From positions 227,316 through 291,315 of the forward strand of contig NZ_BMTO01000005.1 of assembly GCF_014649715.1 (NCBI RefSeq): a DNA stretch of 64,000 nt, given 5' to 3'. The position numbers and the translations under genes are program-made. Source of the DNA: Streptomyces lateritius (GTDB taxonomy: Bacteria > Actinomycetota > Actinomycetes > Streptomycetales > Streptomycetaceae). Positions 1 to 7,421 of this stretch are shown here, in pieces. Numbering within the stretch: the first letter of the stretch is position 1; each line of letters starts with the position of its first letter. Under the pieces are notes generated by a model. The model made no database searches. It was not told the DNA's origin and was given only the letters and a program-made list of their open reading frames with translations.

Positions 1-1298
1 ACCGTCCCGGTGCCCAGGTCCACCTGGGCGTAGGTGCAGGTGGCGAAGCGGTTGGTGTCGAGTTCGGCGAGGAAGCGCGAGGCGCGCGCCAGCACGGTCG
101 AGGGGGCGTGGCCCTCACCCGCGTACGCCCGCAAGGCGATCCTCAACTGGCCCATGATGGCGGCCGCGTGGGTGTCGTGGCCCTGGACGTCGCCGACCAC
201 GATCCCGACCCGGCTGCGGGGGAGCGAGATCACGTCGTACCAGTCGCCGCCGACCTGCCGTCCGCTCCACGCCGCGTGGTAGCGGACCGCGATCTCTCCG
301 CCGGTGATCGCCGGGATGCGGCGGGGCAGCATCGTCTCCTGGAGACCGGTGGCCAGCTCCCGTTCCTCGTCGAAGAGGAGGGCGCGCTGGAGTGACTGGG
401 CGACGATCGCGGCGAGGCCGAGGGCGAGATTGCGCTCGTCGGCGCTGAAGGAGGTACGGCCCCGGTAGAACAGCGCCATGCCACCGAGCGAACGGGCCTG
501 CGCGACCAGCGGCAGGTAGCAGGCCGCCTTGAACTGCAGCCGGCCCAGATAGGGGGCGAGTTCGGGAAACTCCCGCCCCAGGGACTGGAAGGAGGACACG
601 AACCGTGGCCGTCCGCTCAGCACGGCTTCGGCCAGCGGGAGTCCCCTGTCCAGACGGCGGCTGCGGAAGTCGTTCAGGGCGTCCAGGGACTCCCCGCTGA
701 GCGCGATGACGTTGAGGGAGCCGTTCTCGACCAGCCCGAGCGCGAGGCCGTCGGCGCCGAGCCGGGCGAGGCCGCCCGGGCCGGTGAGGGCCGCCGTCAC
801 GTCGTCGACCGTCACCGCTCGCGACAGCGCGTGCGTGGTCCGCTCGACGATGCTCGTCTGCACCTCGCGGCGCTTCTCCAGCTCCAGTACGAAGGCGGAG
901 TGGGTGACCTCGGCGGTGGTGTCCCGGACGATCCCCACGATCCGGTGGGCCCGCCCGTCCGCCGTCCGCAGAATCCGCGCCTGGACATGGGTCCACTGGG
1001 GTGCGCCCTCGTCCCCCTCGGTCCTGAAGTGCGCGGTGTAGGACGTCTCACCGCTGGTGATCGCGCGGCGGATCACCGCCTCGAGCCTGGCTCGCTCCTC
1101 CGGCTCAAGGCCGCCGACGAGCGAGGCCGGCCGGCTGTCGAAGCCCTCCGGGTCCAGCCCGAACACCAGCAGCCCCGCCTCGTCGACGTCGATGGTGCCC
1201 GTGTCGAGGTCCCAGTCGAAGCTGCCGGTCCGATTCATGGCGAGCCGCTCGTTGGGCCCGATCTCGCCACTGCGCATGCGCCGGTCGTCATCGGTCAT
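1..1298 (-). CDS. PAS-GAF-PP2C (SpoIIE-type) phosphatase, C-terminus beyond window
   Basis: The gene reads leftwards and is cut by the window edge, so only the first 432 residues are visible. Residues about 20-130 look like a PAS domain (FDWDLDTG near the start, ending in IVGIVRDTT). A GAF-like domain follows at about 140-290. The SpoIIE/PP2C domain starts near residue 300 with LATGLQETMLPRRIP and the metal-binding QVGGDWYDV and VGDVQGHD motifs. Such proteins are Mn/Mg-dependent phosphatases that usually act on anti-anti-sigma factors in partner-switching pathways, with the PAS and GAF parts sensing a signal. The ATG at 1296-1298 follows an AGGGGGG ribosome site. The gene diverges from the small gene at 1539. 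Family is certain; substrate is unknown. Confidence 0.9.
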   Translation of the reverse strand, partial: MTDDDRRMRSGEIGPNERLAMNRTGSFDWDLDTGTIDVDEAGLLVFGLDPEGFDSRPASLVGGLEPEERARLEAVIRRAITSGETSYTAHFRTEGDEGAPQWTHVQARILRTADGRAHRIVGIVRDTTAEVTHSAFVLELEKRREVQTSIVERTTHALSRAVTVDDVTAALTGPGGLARLGADGLALGLVENGSLNVIALSGESLDALNDFRSRRLDRGLPLAEAVLSGRPRFVSSFQSLGREFPELAPYLGRLQFKAACYLPLVAQARSLGGMALFYRGRTSFSADERNLALGLAAIVAQSLQRALLFDEERELATGLQETMLPRRIPAITGGEIAVRYHAAWSGRQVGGDWYDVISLPRSRVGIVVGDVQGHDTHAAAIMGQLRIALRAYAGEGHAPSTVLARASRFLAELDTNRFATCTYAQVDLGTGT

Positions 1299-1538
1299 CC
1301 CCCCTATTGTCGAACCCGGGCCCCGCCGACGCCATGGCGGCGACACGGCGCGCCGGAGATTTCCCCGCCCGGTATCGGAGGAAGGGGAGAGCCTCGTCCG
1401 GCTCGCGCCCCCGGGTCTCGTGGGCAACCGGTGCCGGGACGGCGGAAGCCCGGGCGGGTGGCCGGGTCCGGTCCGGAATGCGGGAGTGGGGGGAGGCCAG
1501 GAGAATGGCCAGTGCCGGACGAACTAGTAGGAGGCGGC

Positions 1539-1739
1539 ATGAACGCTGAGTCCGATATGACATCTCCGGGGGAGAGCCCGACGCCCGATCGCCTCTTGCA
1601 CGCCGGGTCGGAGGGCGAGTACACGGCGGAGGACCTGGTCCTCGCCTCCGGACGTGACGTGAATCCGAAGAACCTCGCGTGGGCGGAGCGCCGTATGGCG
1701 GAGAAGGGGCGCGCCTCCCTGGACGAGCTTCTGCCCTGA
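1539..1739 (+). CDS. Small conserved hypothetical protein (66 aa)
   Basis: A 66-residue acidic soluble protein with no signal peptide or membrane segment. The ATG at 1539 sits 4-5 nt after a strong AGGAGG, which makes this the real start although the frame stays open far upstream. The C-terminal half (YTAEDLVLASGRDVNP, then AERRMAEKGRASLDELLP) has the composition of a folded helical domain, while the first 20 residues look disordered. It diverges from the phosphatase gene, with 240 bp between them. I do not recognise a named family, and no function is proposed. Confidence 0.75.
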   Translation: MNAESDMTSPGESPTPDRLLHAGSEGEYTAEDLVLASGRDVNPKNLAWAERRMAEKGRASLDELLP

Positions 1740-2358
1740 CCGCCCGGTACAGCGGACGGCCGGTCCCCGGCCCGGCCCGTGCCGGGCCGGGCCGAAGGGC
1801 CGTGCCGTCGCTCCCTCGCGAGGGCGACCGCGCGGCTACCGACAGGCTTCGCGATGATCGAGCGCTGCGCAGAGCGTGGTGAAGACGGTGGTCATCGGGG
1901 ACGGGGCCGGTTCCGCGCCCTCAGCGCAGGTCGCATGGACGATCGCGTATCGCGTAGTGCGAGGTGTACGGCGACACGCCCCAGCCCCCGCGGGCCTGAC
2001 GCGAACGAGTAGCTCGTCGCACGGCGCAGCACGGGGTCCGGACCACCGGCTCCCGCCCGTACAGGACGTGTCCCGGCCCGATCTTCGGGACCAGCCGGCC
2101 GCGGAGCGCCTCGGCCCGCACCGGAGCGGCGAGCTCCGACGGAGTGTCGTCCTCGTCTGCCGGGCGGCAGGCATGGATGCGCCGGGAGCGCACCGCCCAC
2201 CCCCAGGCTTCCGCGAGCACGGCCAGACCGCCGCGGGCCCGCTCGATGACGGGGGTTTCCTCACGCGAGAAGGCGTCGACGAGGCCGTGACCGCCGCCTC
2301 CTGCTCGCCGACGTCCCAGGCCTCCAGCGCCGCCACGGCCGCTTGCTCCGGCACGAGA

Positions 2359-2398
2359 GCGCGAGGGCGCGAGGGCGCGAGGGCGCGAGGGCGCGAAG
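2359..2398. repeat. Five tandem copies of 8-bp GCGCGAGG
   Basis: GCGCGAGG occurs four times without interruption, followed by a fifth copy with one change (GCGCGAAG). Because 8 is not a multiple of 3, changes in copy number would shift any reading frame crossing it. It lies at the upstream edge of the possible gene remnant. No function is evident. Confidence 0.85.
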
Positions 2399-2532
2399 TG
2401 CGGGCGGTCCTCGATCGAGGTGGTCACGGCGGGCGGCTCCCCTCCGGCCCCTTCCGGCTCCCTGCGCACCCGGCCCGACGTCGGCATCCTGTGGCGCCCG
2501 CCCCCTGGAATGCCAGGGGCCTTCCGCATTTA

Positions 2533-2546
2533 TGGAACACGTTCTA
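2533..2546. promoter_or_regulatory. KstR-type operator upstream of acyl-CoA dehydrogenase
   Basis: TGGAACACGTTCTA fits the consensus TnnAACnnGTTnnA recognised by the TetR-family repressor KstR, which controls cholesterol and lipid catabolism in mycobacteria and rhodococci. It ends 52 nt before the ATG of the acyl-CoA dehydrogenase at 2599. A second site of the same form lies at 38310-38323. No KstR homologue is encoded in the window, so binding is inferred from the pattern only. Confidence 0.6.
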
Positions 2547-2598
2547 CCGTGGCCGCCGTCGCGCGCACGGTATCCAGGACGCCGCCACGGGAGGCCCC

Positions 2599-3789
2599 AT
2601 GCACCTCGAGTACACGCCCGACCAGCACCGCCTGCGCGCGGAGCTGCGCGCGTACTTCGCCGCGCTCGTCCCGGGCGATGTCCACGCCCGTTACGCCGAC
2701 CCCGCCGCCCAGAAGCGGTTCTACCGGGAGACCGTGCGCCGGCTGGGCGACGACGGCTGGCTCGGCGTCGGATGGCCCACCGAGTACGGCGGACGCGGAC
2801 TGAGCCCGATGGAGCAGTTCATCTTCTTCGACGAGGCCGCCCAGGCCGGCGTCCCGCTGCCCTTGATGGCCCTCAACACCGTCGGCCCGACGATCATGCG
2901 GTTCGGCACCGACGAGCAGAAGGCGTTCTTCCTGCCGAAGATCCTCGCCGGGGAGATCGACTTCGCCATCGGCTACAGCGAGCCCGACGCGGGCACCGAC
3001 CTCGCCGCCCTCAGGACGAGCGCCGTCCGGGAGGGCGACGTGACCAGCGGCCGCTACACGGTCAACGGGCAGAAGATCTGGACCACCAACGGCGACACCG
3101 CCGACTGGGTCTGGCTCGCCGTCCGCACCGACCCGGGCGCCCCGCCGCACAAAGGCATCACCATGCTGCTCGTGCCGACCAGCGACCCCGGCTACTCCTG
3201 CACCCTCATCAACACCCTCGCCTCGCACGACACCACCGCCAGCTACTACGACAACGTCCGCGTCCCCGCCTCCCATCGCGTCGGCGAGGAGAACAAGGGC
3301 TGGCGGCTGATCACCAATCAGCTCAACCACGAGCGGGTGACCCTCGCCGCCCACGGCACGATGGCGATCCGCGCCCTCCACGACGTCCAGCGCTGGGCCG
3401 CCGACACCAAGCTCGACGACGGCCGCCGGGTGATCGACCTCGGCTGGGTACGCCGCAGCCTGGCCCGTACCCACACCCGCCTCGACGCGATGAAGCTCCT
3501 CAACTGGCAGATGGTCAACGCCGTCCAGAACGGCACGCTCACCCCCCAGGACGCCTCCGCCGTCAAGGTCTACGGCTCCGAGGCGCGCCGCGACGCGTAC
3601 GCCTGGCTCATGGAGGTCGTCGGCTCGGCCGGCGCCCTGAAGGAAGGCTCCGCCGGCGCGGTCCTCCACGGCGAACTCGAACGCGGCTACCGCTCCGCCG
3701 TCATCTTCACCTTCGGCGGAGGCAACAACGAGATCCAGCGCGAGATCATCTCCTGGATCGGCCTGGGAATGCCCCGCGTTCGGCGCTAG
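2599..3789 (+). CDS. Acyl-CoA dehydrogenase (FadE-type)
   Basis: A 396-residue FAD-dependent acyl-CoA dehydrogenase, the usual family length, catalysing alpha,beta-desaturation of an acyl-CoA in beta-oxidation. The helical N-terminal domain is followed by the FAD/substrate beta-domain (GYSEPDAGTDLAALRTSA near residue 135, IWTTNGDTADWVWLAVRTD near 160). The C-terminal helical domain ends in FGGGNNEIQREIISWIGLG. The ATG at 2599 follows GGGAGG. The frame is open further upstream, but that part is arginine- and proline-rich and not protein-like. A KstR-type box precedes it, so a branched or steroid-derived acyl-CoA substrate is plausible. The TAG stop lies in the CTAG at the left end of a MITE-like element. 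Confidence 0.93.
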   Translation: MHLEYTPDQHRLRAELRAYFAALVPGDVHARYADPAAQKRFYRETVRRLGDDGWLGVGWPTEYGGRGLSPMEQFIFFDEAAQAGVPLPLMALNTVGPTIMRFGTDEQKAFFLPKILAGEIDFAIGYSEPDAGTDLAALRTSAVREGDVTSGRYTVNGQKIWTTNGDTADWVWLAVRTDPGAPPHKGITMLLVPTSDPGYSCTLINTLASHDTTASYYDNVRVPASHRVGEENKGWRLITNQLNHERVTLAAHGTMAIRALHDVQRWAADTKLDDGRRVIDLGWVRRSLARTHTRLDAMKLLNWQMVNAVQNGTLTPQDASAVKVYGSEARRDAYAWLMEVVGSAGALKEGSAGAVLHGELERGYRSAVIFTFGGGNNEIQREIISWIGLGMPRVRR

Positions 3790-3946
3790 CCGTGTCCGGA
3801 GAGTCTCGCCTGGTGCGCGGCGCCCTGCACGCACGCTCGCCGCGTTGTCGTCGGTCGCCATGGCTCCGAATCCCCCTAGGTGTGTTGTCCGGGGACGTTG
3901 GTGACACGCGTGCTGGGAACGGCGCTGCTTTCCGGACACGATCTAG
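3786..3946. mobile_element. MITE-like palindromic element, copy 1 (161 bp)
   Basis: The element is bounded by CTAG at both ends. Its terminal inverted repeats read CTAGCCGTGTCCGGA on the left and TCCGGACACGATCTAG on the right. The inner left part (GCACGCACGCTCGCCGCGT) matches copy 2 at 5060-5235, while the rest of the interior differs. It encodes no protein. The left CTAG contains the stop codon of the acyl-CoA dehydrogenase gene. It is probably non-autonomous and mobilised by a transposase encoded elsewhere. Confidence 0.75.
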
Positions 3947-4048
3947 CCGCCGGCCTCCGACGGGGCGACGCGGGCGGCGGCCACCCCGGCGGGGCGGCCC
4001 AGGAGGGGCGGGGGAGACTGGGCCGACACCTGAGCGAACGGAGAACCG

Positions 4049-5062
4049 ATGGTGAACCCGCCGGAAGTCCCGATGGACACCGCCCCCGTGCACCCGGAGT
4101 ACCCGGTACGGACGAAGCGGCTGCGCCTGCGACCCGTACGCGCAGACGACCTCGAGGCCGTCTACGCGCACCGCTCGCTGCCCGAGGTCGCCCTCTACCT
4201 GCCGCACGAGCCGCACACCCGGGAGGTGACCGCGCAGACGCTGCGGCGCCTGATCGCCGGGGAGTCGCTCGCCACGCCGGGGGACTGGCTGGGCCTCGCC
4301 GTCGAGACCGAGGTGGGCCGCGTCGTCGGTGAGGTGTTCCTCCGGCGGGACGACCGGGAACCGGCCACCGGCGAGGTCGGTTTCGCCTTCCACCCGGACG
4401 TGTGGGCCACCGGCATCGCCACCGAGGCGGTCACCGCCGCGCTCGACATCGCCTTCGACAGCTTCGGCTGGCACCGGGTGTACGGCGTGTGCGACGTGCG
4501 GAACATCGCTTCCGCGGCCCTCATGCGGCGCATCGGGATGCGCCACGAGGCCGTCATGCGGCGGAACTCGTACCTGAAGAACGACTGGTGCAACGACTCG
4601 ATGTTCGCCGTCCTCGCCAGCGAGTGGCGCAGGACCCCGCCGCGTTCGGCCGACGAGCGCGCCGTCGACGCGGCGGCCGCCACGTTCTTCTCCGCGTTCA
4701 CCCGCGCCGGCGGAGAGCCGGTGAACCCGGACGCGGCCCGCTCCGTCCTCGCCCCCGGCGCCGTCATCGAGCGGGTCGACGCGGACGGCCGCGTCGAGCG
4801 CAGGGGCGCCGAGGAGTTCCTGGCGTCCCGCCGGTCGCCGCCCAGGGGCGGCGAACCGGCCGACGGGGACGTGTTCGAGGTGTCCTGGACGACCATGATC
4901 GCCGCGGGTCGGGCCCTGCGCGGCTCGCTCATCTTCAGGCGCGGCGTCCGTGACGGCGTCCCGTTCACGGGATGGAGCCGCGTGGCCCTCCAACTCCGCC
5001 CGGCCACCGGCGCCTGGCTCGTCGAGTCCCTCACCTGGACCGACGAACCCGACACCCCTTAG
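4049..5062 (+). CDS. GNAT acetyltransferase fused to SnoaL-like (NTF2-fold) domain
   Basis: A 337-residue two-domain protein. Residues about 20-195 form a RimJ/RimL-type GNAT N-acetyltransferase: TKRLRLRPVRADDLEAV at the start, GEVGFAFHPDVWATGIATEA as the acetyl-CoA-binding region, and NIASAALMRRIGMRHE near the end. Residues about 205-330 resemble a SnoaL/NTF2-like cone domain (VDAAAATFFSAF, later AWLVESLTWTD). The ATG at 4049 follows GGAG; an ATG at 4073 is an alternative start. Its TAG stop lies in the left end of MITE copy 2. The acceptor substrate is unknown. A similar pairing of domains occurs as two overlapping genes at 61337 and 61864. Confidence 0.8.
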   Translation: MVNPPEVPMDTAPVHPEYPVRTKRLRLRPVRADDLEAVYAHRSLPEVALYLPHEPHTREVTAQTLRRLIAGESLATPGDWLGLAVETEVGRVVGEVFLRRDDREPATGEVGFAFHPDVWATGIATEAVTAALDIAFDSFGWHRVYGVCDVRNIASAALMRRIGMRHEAVMRRNSYLKNDWCNDSMFAVLASEWRRTPPRSADERAVDAAAATFFSAFTRAGGEPVNPDAARSVLAPGAVIERVDADGRVERRGAEEFLASRRSPPRGGEPADGDVFEVSWTTMIAAGRALRGSLIFRRGVRDGVPFTGWSRVALQLRPATGAWLVESLTWTDEPDTP

Positions 5063-5235
5063 GCCGTGTCCTTAACGTCCCGCCTGGCCCGCGACGCCTG
5101 GCACGCACGCTCGCCGCGTCGCCGGGATCACCCACGTACGCCCGGTACGAGGGCGACCCTCCGCCTTGCGATCCCAACGCACCAGACGCCGCCCTGCCCT
5201 GCGGGCAGACGGCGCTACGTCCCGGACACGACCTG
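5060..5235. mobile_element. MITE-like palindromic element, copy 2 (about 175 bp)
   Basis: The left end reads TAGGCCGTGTCC and the right end CCGGACACGACCT, which form imperfect terminal inverted repeats of about 12 bp. The interior (GTACGAGGGCGACCCTCCGC and GCGGGCAGACGGCGCTAC) is almost identical to copy 3 at 55450-55577. It encodes no protein. The TAG at the left end is also the stop codon of the GNAT-SnoaL gene. The right end lies 116 nt upstream of the beta-propeller gene, so it may affect that gene's promoter. Confidence 0.78.
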
Positions 5236-5350
5236 GAGTCCGGCGGGCTGTCAGGGCACCCTCGTGGTCACGACCACCGGAATCCTTTGGCACACTGTCG
5301 CCGGTCCGACCTCGAAGTACGAGCAAGAAGAACGACAAGGAGCCGCGGCG

Positions 5351-6625
5351 TTGAGCGTCAGCGTTGAAGGACAGATAGACCTCGCGGGGCCGGTGGGCAA
5401 GCTGCTCCACCGGCGCCCGCTGAAGAACTCCACGGTGATGCAGTCGTTCGGCATCGACCCGGTCACCGGTGAGATCTTCGTACTCCAGGTCGTACAGGGC
5501 GGCCTGACCCTCAGTGGCGAGTCCGGACCGGTCAGCGGAGCCGACCGGGTGGCCCACGGCGACCTGTGCGTCACCCGCCTCTCCCCGACCGGGGCGATCA
5601 CCGGCTTCATGTACCTGCGCGGCTTCGGCCACGGCGTCTCCATGGCCGTAGAGAACCGGGCCGGCGTCTCCTACCTGTGGACCGAGACCGCGTCCAAGCC
5701 CAACAGCAAGAACGAGGGCTACGGAACGGCCGTCACCCACTTCGAGTTCCGCACCAACACGGTCCTCGATCACGGCTCCCCGCTGCACGCGAAGCCGTAC
5801 ACGCCCGCCGTCGGCGCCACCGGTGTCACCTGCACCATCGACCCCACCACCAACCGACTCGTCGTCCGCTTCAACCTCAGCGGCATGAAGTACGAGTCGT
5901 ACGACCTGGCCAAGGCCGCGGCCGGCGTGTGGGAGCCGATCGCGCGCATCGCCCAGCCGGACCCGAACGGCGTCTTCCAGGGGTACGCCTCCCTCGGCGG
6001 CGTCCTGTACATGCTCGCCGGACAGGCCATCGCCGCGGACAACCCGGCCAACCCGTTCCCGGGCAACACCTACCTGACCGCCGTCGACTGGACCACCGGC
6101 GCCGTCCTGGACCAGCAGCACGTCCTTGCCGCTCCCGGCCTGGAGTACCGCGAGCCCGAGGGCATGGCCGTCTCCGTACGCGGTGGCGTCCCACACCTCC
6201 ACTTCGGCTTCGCCTGTGAGGACCCCGGCCCCCGCACCTGCACCATCCTGTCCCTCTCCGGCGCGCCGGAGATCGACCGCGTGAAGGTCCTCACCGACTG
6301 GCAGCCCATCAGCCTCGCCGCCGGGGCCGTAGCCGACCAGAACGCCCCCAAGGGACGGCTCATCAGCATCGCGGGCACGACGACGCTTCAGCTCAGCGGC
6401 GGCGTCAAGGGCACCTTCGACGCGGACGCCGTCATCGGCACGCTGCCCGACGCGCTCACGCCGAGCATGGTCGCCCGCGCGAGCGTGCCCCGGAACAACA
6501 ACGCCGGCTACTCCGTGGCGCGCGTCGAGGTGGACTCGGACCGGCAGCTCCGGCTCTACGGCGGCCGCACCACCAACGTCATCACCTGGGCTCAGCTGGA
6601 CACCTTCAGCGCCGTCTGGCGCTGA
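5351..6625 (+). CDS. P68 RBP/TagC-like beta-propeller protein (phage-baseplate-like)
   Basis: A 424-residue protein. Residues about 20-330 match the P68 receptor-binding-protein/TagC-type beta-propeller often annotated in Streptomyces as phage baseplate protein: VMQSFGIDPVTGEIFVLQ, DLCVTRLSPTGAITGFMYL, GFGHGVSMAVE and LEYREPEGMAV are typical strands. The last ~100 residues form a separate module (ISIAGTTTLQLSGGVKG to TWAQLDTFSAVWR) that is repeated in the next gene. The start is TTG at 5351, 8 nt after AAGGAG; the upstream part of the frame crosses the MITE and is not protein-like. No signal peptide is visible. The role is unknown; binding to surface glycans or teichoic acid is a family-based guess. 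Confidence 0.75.
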   Translation: MSVSVEGQIDLAGPVGKLLHRRPLKNSTVMQSFGIDPVTGEIFVLQVVQGGLTLSGESGPVSGADRVAHGDLCVTRLSPTGAITGFMYLRGFGHGVSMAVENRAGVSYLWTETASKPNSKNEGYGTAVTHFEFRTNTVLDHGSPLHAKPYTPAVGATGVTCTIDPTTNRLVVRFNLSGMKYESYDLAKAAAGVWEPIARIAQPDPNGVFQGYASLGGVLYMLAGQAIAADNPANPFPGNTYLTAVDWTTGAVLDQQHVLAAPGLEYREPEGMAVSVRGGVPHLHFGFACEDPGPRTCTILSLSGAPEIDRVKVLTDWQPISLAAGAVADQNAPKGRLISIAGTTTLQLSGGVKGTFDADAVIGTLPDALTPSMVARASVPRNNNAGYSVARVEVDSDRQLRLYGGRTTNVITWAQLDTFSAVWR

Positions 6626-6692
6626 CACCTCCGCCGCCCCTCAGGCATTCCCTTCCTTCTTTTCCCACGGCTCGTCAAGGAGACGATCGACC

Positions 6693-7145
6693 ATGTCCCA
6701 GAACCGCCGCAGCATCCTCGGTGCCGCTCTCGCCCTGCCCGCCGCCCTCACCGCCGGCAGCCTGATGACCGCCACCCCGGCCGCCGCCGCCACCGGTGGC
6801 GTCGAGGCCGGCGAGTGGGCCGATCTCATCCTCGAGCCCGGCATAACCGCCCAGGTCGGCGCCACTCCGCAGGTCCGCATCGTCACGATCGCCGGCACCA
6901 CCTTCCTCCAGGCGCGGGGCGCGATCACCTGCAACCTCACCGCCGACGCCAAGATCGCCACGATGCCCGCCACCCTGCGGCCCACCTGGTACACCCGCGC
7001 CACCGCGCCGCGCAACAACAGCCAGGGCATCAACGCCTGCCGCTTCGAGGTCAACACCGCCGGCTCGGTGAGCATCTACGGCGCCAACACCGGCAACCCG
7101 ATCACCTGGGTCCAGTTCGACGCGGTACAGACGGTCTGGCGCTGA
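6693..7145 (+). CDS. Secreted small protein sharing C-terminal module with upstream gene
   Basis: A 150-residue exported protein. The N-terminus has a twin arginine (NRRSILG), a hydrophobic stretch and an ATPAAAA cleavage region at about residues 28-33, which suggests Tat export. The mature part (VRIVTIAGTTFLQARGAITC to PITWVQFDAVQTVWR) aligns along its whole length with the last ~100 residues of the beta-propeller protein encoded 67 nt upstream, including ATMPATLRPTWYTRATAPRNN against IGTLPDALTPSMVARASVPR. The two genes probably form one transcript ending at the hairpin 7183-7222. The fold and function of this module are unknown to me. Confidence 0.75.
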   Translation: MSQNRRSILGAALALPAALTAGSLMTATPAAAATGGVEAGEWADLILEPGITAQVGATPQVRIVTIAGTTFLQARGAITCNLTADAKIATMPATLRPTWYTRATAPRNNSQGINACRFEVNTAGSVSIYGANTGNPITWVQFDAVQTVWR

Positions 7146-7182
7146 GACCCCGGTCCGGGGCAGGCACCCGACGTCAGGCATG

Positions 7183-7222
7183 GGGCGTCAGGGCGTCCGG
7201 CACGCCTGACGCCCTGACGCCC
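7183..7222. terminator. Hairpin terminator after secreted-protein gene
   Basis: GGGCGTCAGGGCGT (7183-7196) and ACGCCCTGACGCCC (7209-7222) are perfect 14-bp arms around a 12-nt loop. The hairpin lies 38 nt after the stop at 7145. There is no U-tract, as is common in Streptomyces. Confidence 0.7.
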
Positions 7223-7421
7223 TGAGGCAGGAAGCCCGCCCCGGGCTCTTCGGCCGGCAACGCCACCGAAGCCGCCGAGACCGCCGCCAGGTCACAGCGT
7301 GAAAACGATGGCCCGTCCGCGCCCCGCCGTGCGCCCCCGCCCCGTACAAACTCCGCAGCCAGGCGGCCATACTGGACGGGCCGGGGAGGGCGCAGCGAAT
7401 CGACGGGGGCGACAGCACGCG

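Larger units (their letters stand above)
1740..2598. other. 859-bp gap: degraded sequence, short tandem repeat, ACAD promoter
   Basis: No intact gene is convincing here. On the minus strand, about 1921-2354 reads like a protein in two frames. One frame gives AAVAALEAWDVGEQEAAV and the other continues with LVDAFSREETPVIERARGG and then about 90 further residues ending at 1921. This could be a frameshifted remnant of an unknown gene. Third-position GC in this stretch is weak, unlike real genes nearby. The right end carries an 8-bp tandem repeat (2359-2398) and the operator and leader of the acyl-CoA dehydrogenase gene. Confidence 0.4.

Noticed and set aside
241..253. P450 active site regarded as dead because the I-helix lacks the acid-Thr pair (residues 241-253 of the protein at 26894-28117)
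   Set aside because: CYP158A2, which this protein resembles, also has Ala at the Thr position and is active, so the change is not evidence of inactivity.
2359..2398. CRISPR-like or phage-attachment repeat
   Set aside because: The unit is only 8 bp, has no spacers, and no cas, integrase or tRNA gene is near. No CRISPR array is seen anywhere in the window.
2530..3939. A long open frame (469 codons) antisense to the acyl-CoA dehydrogenase
   Set aside because: It mirrors the real gene, has Val/Gly/Asp-rich composition typical of antisense frames in GC-rich DNA, and shows no domain. The same applies to long antisense frames opposite 10318-11871, 14301-17516 and 18002-21406.
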